The notes under the pieces are model-generated. The model searched no databases and had not been told where the DNA came from. It saw nothing but the letters and a program-made list of their open reading frames with translations. Shown here piece after piece: positions 58,101-64,000 of a stretch of DNA of 64,000 nt. The position numbers were made by a program, and so were the translations under genes. Source of the DNA: Nitrospira sp. KM1 (GTDB lineage: Bacteria > Nitrospirota > Nitrospiria > Nitrospirales > Nitrospiraceae); assembly GCF_011405515.1 (NCBI RefSeq), contig NZ_AP022671.1:1054001-1118000 (forward strand), in the 5' to 3' direction. Position 1 is the stretch's first letter, and each line of letters begins with the position of its first letter.

Positions 58101-60147
58101 GTGACTGTGGGGCATCTGAAGCAGCGATCGATCGGGGCATCGTCGCCACGAAAGCGACGAACTCGCGCAACCGCGGATGCTCGAACAATGCCTCCAGCGG
58201 AGCATCGATCTCGAACGCATCACGCAAGCGCGACAACACCTGAATCCCGCGCAACGAATCGCCACCCAACGCGAAAAAGTCGTCGTCCGGTTCGACGGCC
58301 GGCCGCTCCAACACCTTCGCCCATATGTCCGCCACACCAGTCGTCAAACTCGCATGTCTATCTTCTTCAACAGCCACTGGGTTCGACTGTTCGGTCAAAG
58401 AATCCGCCACTCCAGACATCGATGCATGGATCACCGTCAACTCGCCGGCAATAAATCGTGTCCGGCACAATCGTCGCTGTACCTTCCCGCTGGAAGTCTT
58501 CGGCAGCGTCCCCGCTTTGATGAGCACCACCGTCGCCACCGCAACCTCGTGCTGCTGGGCGACGGCCTTGCAGATCGCTGTCACGGCGGCTTCCCAGTCG
58601 AGCGCTTTCGCGCGCGGCTCCACTTCCTGAACGACTACCAACGTCTCTTCATCCACCACGACCACCGAAAATGCCGCACCACCTCCAGCCCGAAGTCCCG
58701 GATAACACTCTTCGACCGTCCGTTCGATATCGTGCGGGTAATGATTGCGGCCACGGATGATGATCAGATCCTTCAAGCGGCCGCTCACGAACAGTTGGTT
58801 CTTCTCGATGAAGCCGAGATCGCCCGTTCGCAGGAATATTTCGTCTCCCCCGTCGGCCACACGCGCGGAGAAAGTCGAATGCGTCTCCTCATCCTTTTCC
58901 CAATAGCCGCAGGCGACGCTCGGCCCGCTGACCCAGATTTCGCCGGTGCGGCCGTCGGGACATGCCAATCTGGTTTCAGGATCGACGATGCGAACATGCG
59001 CTCCTGGCCTAACTGTGCCGCATCCGATCAGCGAGTCGGCGGCGGGACGGTCCTGGCCACATTGCGACGGATCCGGAACATGCATATTGAGGGGTTCGCC
59101 ACGGCTCCCGCCCGTCACAAAGAGCGTCGACTCGGCAAGGCCGTAACAGGGATAGAACGCTCTCCGGCTGAATCCGCACGACGCAAAACGCTCCTGAAAA
59201 CGAACGAGCGTCGCAGCGCGTACCGGCTCCGCGCCGTTGAACGCCAGGGTCCAGGAACTCAAATCGAACGTCGCCCGCTGCTCATCGGTGATCTGCCGTA
59301 CGCACAGGTCGTACGCGAAGTTCGGTCCGCCGCTCGTCGTCGCGCGATATCGCGTGACGGCCGACAGCCAGCGAGCCGGTTTTTGGAGAAAGTGCACGGG
59401 CGACATCAGAACGCACGGTACACCCAGGTAGAGCGGTTGCAGCACGTTTCCGATCAATCCCATGTCGTGGTACAGGGGAAGCCATCCCGCGATGAGATCC
59501 TGTGAGGTATGTCCAAACGCTTCGCGAATCAGCTGCTGATTGTGCAGCAGGTTCGCGTGACTGACCTTAACGCCCTTGGGCAGATCGGTGGATCCCGAAG
59601 TGTATTGCAGAAATGCCAGTGTCCCGCCCGAAATGTCAGGCTCCCGCCAATCCCGAGCGAGATCGCCTGGCAACTTATCTGTTTCAATCCATCTGGATTC
59701 CGTGAATTCCTCATACCCGCGCTGCTCCGCGGACGTCCGCAAGATCTCTGCGCGAACCGAAGACGTGGTCAGCACAAATGTCGCCTGTGAGTCGGAGTGC
59801 ATGACCTGCACTCTCGGCAGACCCCGTTTTCGATTCGGAGGATATGCGGGAACGGCAATCACCCCAGCATAGAGACATCCGAAAAATGAGGCGATAAAGT
59901 CGAGCCCGGGTGAATAGAGAAGGAGCGCACGCTCTCCAGCGGCGCGCGATTCTTGCAGAACAGCCGCGATGGTTCGCGCGGCCCGATCCAATTCTCCATA
60001 AGAGAGCGCGCTTTCATCGGTTTCTCCGTCGCGAAGATACGTGTACGCGGTTGCACCAGGGCAATCCGCTGCGCGCATGCGGAGAAGTTCCATCAGAGTA
60101 GAAACAGAATCTGGATCGCGTTTCATATTTATGAGATGAGAACTCAT
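55150..60147 (-). CDS. Initiating NRPS: FAAL-ACP-C-A (A domain incomplete)
   Basis: 1665 aa, first gene of the operon. Order: a fatty acyl-AMP ligase (1 to about 585; QYTSGSTDLPKG near 187, GWLPLYHDMGLIG), ACP (GGDSLRG near 630), C (HHIAADG near 820) and the large part of an A domain (TSGTTG near 1303) up to A8 (GRSDDQIKIRGFRVELADIE). After 'HPLVIECKVFM' it leaves the A-domain pattern and ends in about 80 foreign residues; the rest of the A domain and the T domain are in the next gene. The FAAL should load a free fatty acid as starter. The A selectivity residues read D-V-E-N-I-G-A-I-T in my alignment, which I cannot match with confidence. ATG 60147 is used; a second in-frame ATG is at 60126. 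Confidence 0.92.
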   Translation of the reverse strand: MSSHLINMKRDPDSVSTLMELLRMRAADCPGATAYTYLRDGETDESALSYGELDRAARTIAAVLQESRAAGERALLLYSPGLDFIASFFGCLYAGVIAVPAYPPNRKRGLPRVQVMHSDSQATFVLTTSSVRAEILRTSAEQRGYEEFTESRWIETDKLPGDLARDWREPDISGGTLAFLQYTSGSTDLPKGVKVSHANLLHNQQLIREAFGHTSQDLIAGWLPLYHDMGLIGNVLQPLYLGVPCVLMSPVHFLQKPARWLSAVTRYRATTSGGPNFAYDLCVRQITDEQRATFDLSSWTLAFNGAEPVRAATLVRFQERFASCGFSRRAFYPCYGLAESTLFVTGGSRGEPLNMHVPDPSQCGQDRPAADSLIGCGTVRPGAHVRIVDPETRLACPDGRTGEIWVSGPSVACGYWEKDEETHSTFSARVADGGDEIFLRTGDLGFIEKNQLFVSGRLKDLIIIRGRNHYPHDIERTVEECYPGLRAGGGAAFSVVVVDEETLVVVQEVEPRAKALDWEAAVTAICKAVAQQHEVAVATVVLIKAGTLPKTSSGKVQRRLCRTRFIAGELTVIHASMSGVADSLTEQSNPVAVEEDRHASLTTGVADIWAKVLERPAVEPDDDFFALGGDSLRGIQVLSRLRDAFEIDAPLEALFEHPRLREFVAFVATMPRSIAASDAPQSRPTFGQTTMPLSTAQERFWFLDQLTPGSAINNIPVALRLHGDLDTDALARALNEVIRRHDTLRSTYRLEQGRPVQSIAPHVYADIPSEDLSALTAPSQEERLAQLTGEEARRPFDLSAGPLVRWRLFRMGSDDHALSLTVHHIAADGWSMNLLRQELAVLYEAFKSGRTPSLPSLPVQYGDLMAGPPYRLSDDRLRELQAYWQDRLKHVPHVLNLPYDYPRPAVQGQRGARHEWQIESSVVQRLKAAGAGRRATLFMNLLTAFGLVLSRYSGQSDFCIGTPVANRRTRESERLIGCFVNTVVLRLDLSGDPTYAQLLERTRATVLGAKAHDAVPFERLVDELGASRDLGRTPWFQTMFVLEDESTDVQKLGSLDSARMKVDTQTSMFDLTLEMAQRTDGSIAGVFEYRTDLFAEGTIGRLAGHFQELLRQIAASSDTRASILSMLAEPERQSVLEDWNRTAAPFPEQACLQELFEAQAARTPEAPALVSDGVVYDYASLNRQANRLASYLHTRGAACETPVVLCLHRSFEMAFALLGCLKAGAPYVPVDPSYPSERLAAVLADVRPQLIVTMQCYAAALSGFNVPIVALDRDWPLVEPMPAEDLSLLTSPDNLAYILYTSGTTGQPKGSGITHRSLVNHTVAMVKAYGLGPSDRVLQFASVSFDVAAEECFPTWIAGGTVCLRPNEPVPAFSDLDGFVRVHQLTVLNLPTPYWAGWTEDMEQTGANVPPSVRLVIVGSEQALPESLLLWRRIANNRIAWCNAYGPTETTITSSIYNACELPDKPLRAVPIGRPIANVTMYVLDRHLQPVPNGIPGDLYIGGAGLSRGYHRLPALTASSFIPHPFGRHPGERLYRTGDRARRLSDGNLEFLGRSDDQIKIRGFRVELADIEFHLRTHPLVIECKVFMEAGAPADWSALLAGLSEAQQESVLSEIESIGAAEAQWLYDLESGPEERRKTMIQRQPEVDVYLKIHEADSMAAKAVK

Positions 60148-60724
60148 ATCGTGGCCTAATCGACAATACGTAGTAGACGGTCATGGCCTCACCTACCTCA
60201 CAGAGAAAACGCATGTTTATTTTCCTGTTGCGCATGTTTATTTTCTGGATTCCTCCGTCCGTTTTTTAGAGTAAGCTGTCCCTATTCACTTCATGGCCGA
60301 AAACAATCTGCAGGTGTCGAATCACTCAGTTTCCGGTGAATGAGGACGGACTGCACGCGCGTGGCGATCCCTCGCCACCTCCATTCGCCCCTGGCGCAGA
60401 TGGCATTTCATCTCTAGCGAACGATTGCGGTAAGAAAACATGAGTGCCGATTCAGCGAGCCAAATTTTTATTGGAAGAAGCAGGGACGAAATTCAGGAGC
60501 AATGATCAAGCCCGATGGGAATGGATGTCATACCGCGCCACCGGTGCAGGTGCAGATAGTCCCGTGAATTCTCAGCAGGACGCCTCCAGTTTTTCAAGAG
60601 AAGAGCCCGCTGGCTTATGAAAGTCATGAGCTTGACCGGAGCGAAGCTCGTAAGGTAAGGTGCATCGCTTCAAGTGCTATGGCGATCGCCAGATCGCTAT
60701 ATATAGAGCTAAAAATACACAGTT
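60148..60724. other. Upstream region of the NRPS operon
   Basis: No gene seen in 577 bases. It must hold the promoter of the 49-kb operon. I looked for a Fur-box-like palindrome (GATAATGATAATC type) and did not find a good one. The main feature is the phased direct repeat at 60210-60245. A 12-bp palindrome TGGCGATCGCCA lies at 60680-60691, close to tRNA-Phe. Confidence 0.6.
60210..60245 (-). promoter_or_regulatory. Two 15-bp direct repeats, 21 bp apart, upstream of the NRPS operon
   Basis: CGCATGTTTATTTTC occurs at 60210-60224 and again at 60231-60245. In operon sense this is GAAAATAAACATGCG, twice, 63 to 98 bases before the first start codon. The spacing of 21 bases is two helical turns, so both copies face the same side of the DNA, as expected for an operator or activator site. 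Each copy contains the short inverted repeat AAAC/GTTT or a near form of it. The cognate regulator is unknown. Confidence 0.5.
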
Positions 60725-60800
60725 GCCGAGGTAGCTCAGTTGGTAGAGCACAGCCCTGAAAAGGCTGGTGTCGACAGTTCGATTCTGTCCCTCGGCACCA
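60725..60800 (+). tRNA. tRNA-Phe(GAA)
   Basis: 76 nt. Acceptor stem GCCGAGG/CCTCGGC, discriminator A and encoded CCA (60798-60800). The anticodon stem CAGCC/GGCTG encloses CTGAAAA, so the anticodon is GAA. D and T arms are normal. A broken integrase lies directly downstream, a usual arrangement for elements integrated at tRNA genes. Confidence 0.97.
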
Positions 60801-60832
60801 CTTTTCTCTCTCGTTTGTACTTTACTAAGGGT

Positions 60833-61287
60833 TTAGACGGTCGGAGCAGAGGCAGGTGTCATTAGCGTGTTAACGGCAGCATCAAGGCGAGCCATCGCGG
60901 CATCTAGGCGCTCCGGCTTTACACTCCGATAACGAGGATACATCTCCACCGATCGGTGACCCGTTATCGCCATAATCGTCTCCGCGTCCCCCCCGCATCT
61001 GCCAGGTTCGTGGCTGCACAATGCCGGAGATCATGAAACACAAAGTTCTCTATCTGTTGTTCCTCGCACAGCTCCTGCACTAATCGGTACGTGTGGTTGA
61101 TCTTCTTCCCATCCTTCTGAACGATCAATCCTTGAATGCATACGACGCCGCCGTGAGCACGAAGCCGCTGCAGTTCACGCCGTAACGTCGGTGTGAGTGG
61201 GGACAAATCGTTCTCTGTTTGTCTTAGGTGTTTGGGAAGAAACAGTGGACTTCTCCTTGACCAGCTCACACTGCCGCTGGTTTCCAC
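60833..61287 (-). pseudogene. Tyrosine recombinase (phage-type integrase) remnant, frameshifted
   Basis: The C-terminal catalytic part of a tyrosine recombinase, about 140 codons. The first frame holds LSPLTPTLRRELQRL and the box HDLRHCAATNLADAGG. The second frame continues with DAETIMAITGHRSVEMYPRY, which contains the catalytic His/Arg-side box GHRS and the nucleophile Tyr region. The two frames join at a run of 7 G (coding strand, near 60988-60994); one more G would restore reading. The N-terminal arm- and core-binding parts are missing, so the gene is a remnant even without the frameshift. It lies 33 bases from tRNA-Phe and points towards it. Confidence 0.85.
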
Positions 61288-61356
61288 AACTTACTTGATA
61301 TATGTTCTGCGCCTGTGGTTTCTGAACAAGACTTCATAGTGGGGAGGAGGTGTACG

Positions 61357-61863
61357 GTGAACATCAGATTGCTGATCCTGTGGCTGGCGCTAGGCCTGCT
61401 CGCTGCTGGAGGCTGTTCGAAGGTGAAGGCGATGTACGAGGATAAGAGGTACGAGATCAAGGTACATACGGATTTCGACCCGTCCGTCGACTTCTCTTCG
61501 TTTCATACCTTTGCCCATTCGGGGATGACGGACAGAGGGCGACAGATCGCAGCCACTGACAACAAGTCGCCCTTGAGGATGAGGGTGAAGGAAATCGTCA
61601 ACAAGCAACTCGTGGCCAAGGAACTTCGGCAAGTCGGCTTGGAAGACCACCCAGACCTGCTGGTACACTTGTTATTCGGCGTGAATGATGCCGATAAATT
61701 TCAGGAAGCCACCTTGGTCGTGAATCTGGCTGAATCGTCGAAAAAGAGGCGGGTGTGGCAGGCCGTGATCACCGAAACGATAGGAGAGAGCTTGGAGAAG
61801 AACTTTGAAATGGTCGACAAGGGAGTCGCCAAGGCCTTCAAAGACTATCCTCAGGCCAAATGA
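61357..61863 (+). CDS. DUF4136-like lipoprotein
   Basis: 168 aa. The signal peptide ends in lipobox AGGC (about Cys18), giving an envelope lipoprotein. The mature part begins with the pattern of DUF4136 proteins (TDFDPSVDFSSFHTFAH) and ends with a segment KKRRVWQAVITETIGES, also typical. GTG 61357 is the start because GGGGAGGAGG lies just before it; the longer frame from 61315 overlaps this site. The function of the family is not established. Confidence 0.82.
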   Translation: MNIRLLILWLALGLLAAGGCSKVKAMYEDKRYEIKVHTDFDPSVDFSSFHTFAHSGMTDRGRQIAATDNKSPLRMRVKEIVNKQLVAKELRQVGLEDHPDLLVHLLFGVNDADKFQEATLVVNLAESSKKRRVWQAVITETIGESLEKNFEMVDKGVAKAFKDYPQAK

Positions 61864-62006
61864 AGGGATCGGATGATATCCCTACATCAGTCGCGGCAAG
61901 ACGCGACCCTAGCCGCTCAGGTTATGATTACCGAAGAAGGCTAACGACCAAAACGACATAGATGACAAAAAGGGAAATAGTACCCGTTGACTCTCCCTCG
62001 AAGAGT

Positions 62007-64000
62007 TTAGAACCGCAGGCCCACCGTGGCTAGCACGGTACGCGGGTCGCCGTAGAAATACCCCGTCAGGCTGTTATCTGCATAACCGACGTACCGCTGA
62101 TCGAGCAAATTACGGAAATTCACAGCGACGTTTATTTGCTTTGCTTTCAGCCAGTTGTTAGGCTCTAAATCGCGGTTGTAATAAAGAGCTGCATTCACAA
62201 TCACGTACCCCGGCACATTGACTTGCGGATCAAAGATCCAAACATTGCGTCCTGTATAGCCGATCACTCCCCCGCCTAAGCCAAATCCCTTTAACGATCC
62301 CTCTTGGAAATGATAGGTCGACCAAAGCGTCGCCTTATTATACGGAATCATCCCTAAACGCCTATTCACGAGCGTGGGATCGTTGTCTTTTGTCACTTCT
62401 GCATCGGTATACGCATAGCTGGCAATCACGTTCCACCCATCGGCCAAACTAGCTGTGACATCCAATTCAATACCTTGGCTCCGTTGCTCCCCCGTTTGCA
62501 CAGCAAAACCTTGAGCAGCACGAGCAGGGTCTGGATCGGGCGTCACCAGATTTTCGCGCGTCAAATGATACCAGGCGAGACCAAGTGACAATCGATTCTG
62601 AAAGAAGAAGGTCCTTATACCAACTTCGTACTGGGTAGATCGCTCCGGTTTAAACAGTTCGCCGGTTGGATTGAACGACCCAGGGGAGTTTGGCAAGAAC
62701 CCTCGAGTCCAAGAGGTATACAAGGAGACCGGCTCGATTGGTTGGTAGACCAACCCCAGTCTAGGACTTACACCGGTGTCGTCCGAGGTCTGCTCAGGTG
62801 GGTTGGCCGCAACAGTGCCCGCACGTTGAAACTGATGCACGTAGTCAAACCGTACCCCACCAACCAATTTCAAGTTTGGCAGTAAGGCAATTTGATCTTG
62901 GAGATAGACCCCTACGAGCTTTTGTTCCGTTTCAAAAAGTCTCACTGCACTAATCGGCGCGCTGAACGGATTGATACCGTAATCTGGATTATACAGGTCC
63001 AAATTCAAAGAGGGTCCCGTGCGCGTTGTAATCTGTATTGGGTTTTGCCGTACCTCTCGTAGTTCGACCCCAGTCAGCAACGTGTGGTCCATTTGCAGCA
63101 ATCTGAAGCGGCCTACTATATTGGTTACCATGCTGTGGAGATGTTGGCGAGAGATGCTGGTTTCACCAGGGCCACTGCCCCAAAATCTCGACACCGTTCG
63201 CTGATCTGGCTCTAAGGCTAGAATACCCCCATTTATTTGATCACTTTGCAGAATGGAATAGCGGTACATGTTTCGAATTGACCAATTATTATTGAATTGA
63301 TGAGAAAGATCATAACCAACACGATAGACTGTGCGGTCGTTTCTCCCAAAATTTCCCATGCCTGTAAAGCGATTACGAGGGATATCACCATTGATGTTGG
63401 GCAACACCGTCCCCTCGGAGGGAAGGCCCGGAATGCGCTGAGTCCATCGTTTGAAATATTCGCCATCCACAGTCAGCGTCGTACGAGACCCCATGATCCA
63501 CGTAATGGAAGGGGTAACTCCCACCGCATCGCGATTGGCGAAATCGACGAAACTCAAGGCTTTTTGGCCGACAACTGTTAAACGATAGAGCAGCGTCTTA
63601 CTGGCATTCAGTGGACCAGTCGCATCGAGTTCTGATCGGTAGAGATTATAGTTGCCGAGAGTGACGTTAGCAGAATAAGCCGCATCTGGTAATGGCTTAC
63701 GAGTCACGATATTTATGATGCCGCCTGGATCGCCCAGTCCGTACAGGACCGACGCCGGCCCCTTTAACACCTCTAGACGTTGTACATTGTAGGTATCGGA
63801 CGCAAGCTGTGCGGAGAAAAGATCGAATAACCCATTGCGAAACATATTGTTATTGCCTATAGCAAAGCCTCGAATGAACCACGCGTCATTGACGTCAGCA
63901 CTTTGTGAAAACGTAGAGATCCCGCTGATATTTTGTAGAGCATCATCCAGCCGAATGGCCTTCTGCTCCTCAATCACTTTTCTTGTGACCACCTGAATTG
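62007..64000 (-). CDS. TonB-dependent siderophore receptor (5' end outside window)
   Basis: More than 660 residues visible. The plug domain shows TRKVIEEQKAIRLDDALQN, GISTFSQSADVNDAWFIRGF (20 residues) and LEVLKGPASVLYGLGDPGG. A 22-strand-type barrel follows, ending in the C-terminal Phe typical of outer-membrane proteins (VGLRF). The frame is open through the window end, so the signal peptide, TonB box and any N-terminal signalling domain are not visible. The pattern is that of ferric-siderophore receptors (FhuE/FpvA-like). Its place 2 kb from the NRPS operon makes it a candidate receptor for the product, though the integrase remnant lies between them and this is only positional. Confidence 0.9.
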   Translation of the reverse strand, partial: IQVVTRKVIEEQKAIRLDDALQNISGISTFSQSADVNDAWFIRGFAIGNNNMFRNGLFDLFSAQLASDTYNVQRLEVLKGPASVLYGLGDPGGIINIVTRKPLPDAAYSANVTLGNYNLYRSELDATGPLNASKTLLYRLTVVGQKALSFVDFANRDAVGVTPSITWIMGSRTTLTVDGEYFKRWTQRIPGLPSEGTVLPNINGDIPRNRFTGMGNFGRNDRTVYRVGYDLSHQFNNNWSIRNMYRYSILQSDQINGGILALEPDQRTVSRFWGSGPGETSISRQHLHSMVTNIVGRFRLLQMDHTLLTGVELREVRQNPIQITTRTGPSLNLDLYNPDYGINPFSAPISAVRLFETEQKLVGVYLQDQIALLPNLKLVGGVRFDYVHQFQRAGTVAANPPEQTSDDTGVSPRLGLVYQPIEPVSLYTSWTRGFLPNSPGSFNPTGELFKPERSTQYEVGIRTFFFQNRLSLGLAWYHLTRENLVTPDPDPARAAQGFAVQTGEQRSQGIELDVTASLADGWNVIASYAYTDAEVTKDNDPTLVNRRLGMIPYNKATLWSTYHFQEGSLKGFGLGGGVIGYTGRNVWIFDPQVNVPGYVIVNAALYYNRDLEPNNWLKAKQINVAVNFRNLLDQRYVGYADNSLTGYFYGDPRTVLATVGLRF

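Noticed and set aside
60148-60724. Fur box upstream of the NRPS operon
   Set aside because: I looked for GATAATGATAATC-like sequence on both strands and found no acceptable match; this does not exclude a diverged site.
7392-60800. Attachment-site repeats linking the two tRNA genes or the island ends
   Set aside because: No second copy of the tRNA-Phe 3' end or of the tRNA-Ser 3' end was seen in the window, so island borders are not annotated.
61390-61668. 92-aa - strand frame
   Set aside because: Antisense to the DUF4136-like lipoprotein, which has a strong ribosome site and a lipobox.
1-64000. CRISPR arrays, rRNA genes, complete insertion sequences
   Set aside because: No regularly spaced repeats, rRNA-like sequence or intact transposase was seen.

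Overview
The window holds one very large NRPS/PKS gene cluster, read right to left, with unrelated genes on both sides. The organism is a Gram-negative bacterium with a G+C-rich genome: there is an RND pump with its outer-membrane factor, several lipoproteins and a TonB-dependent receptor. The small orphan genes on the left and the general gene style remind me of Nitrospira, but no marker gene in the window proves this.

Left flank (1 to about 10.6 kb, mostly + strand): a tripartite RND efflux operon whose permease is broken by an apparent 1-nt frameshift; a convergent terminator; a two-CBS-domain protein; a 66-aa zinc ribbon; tRNA-Ser(GCT); and a set of small orphan genes. Among these are two related stand-alone receiver domains that both carry Glu where the phospho-accepting Asp should be.

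Central region (10,780 to 60,147, all on the - strand): 14 genes with overlaps or short gaps, so probably one operon of about 49 kb. In transcription order: FAAL-ACP-C-A NRPS, a small protein that completes that A domain and adds the T domain, a KS-AT-KR-ACP PKS, a PvdE/SyrD-type exporter, a diaminobutyrate (Dab) aminotransferase, a PvdQ-like acylase, MbtH, a type II thioesterase, a stand-alone TauD/SyrP-type hydroxylase, four large NRPSs and a methyltransferase. The selectivity residues I read in eight A domains give Dab-Ser-Dab-Ser-Asp-Dab-Asp-Dab. The last Ser carries an epimerase domain, and two aspartyl-hydroxylase candidates are present (one fused, one free). The expected product is a 2,4-diaminobutyrate-rich peptide siderophore with two beta-hydroxy-Asp residues. 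It would be built on an acyl starter, as in cupriachelin-type pathways, and possibly exported and deacylated in the periplasm, as in the pyoverdine pathway. Two modules share an identical 1,711-bp A-T segment, which is evidence of a recent natural module exchange.

Right flank (60.1 to 64 kb): the upstream region of the operon, with a 15-bp direct repeat phased by 21 bp; tRNA-Phe(GAA); a frameshifted tyrosine-recombinase remnant; a DUF4136-like lipoprotein; and a TonB-dependent siderophore receptor that runs off the window end and is a candidate uptake partner. With tRNA-Ser on the far left, tRNA-Phe plus integrase debris on the right suggest the cluster may have arrived on a mobile island.
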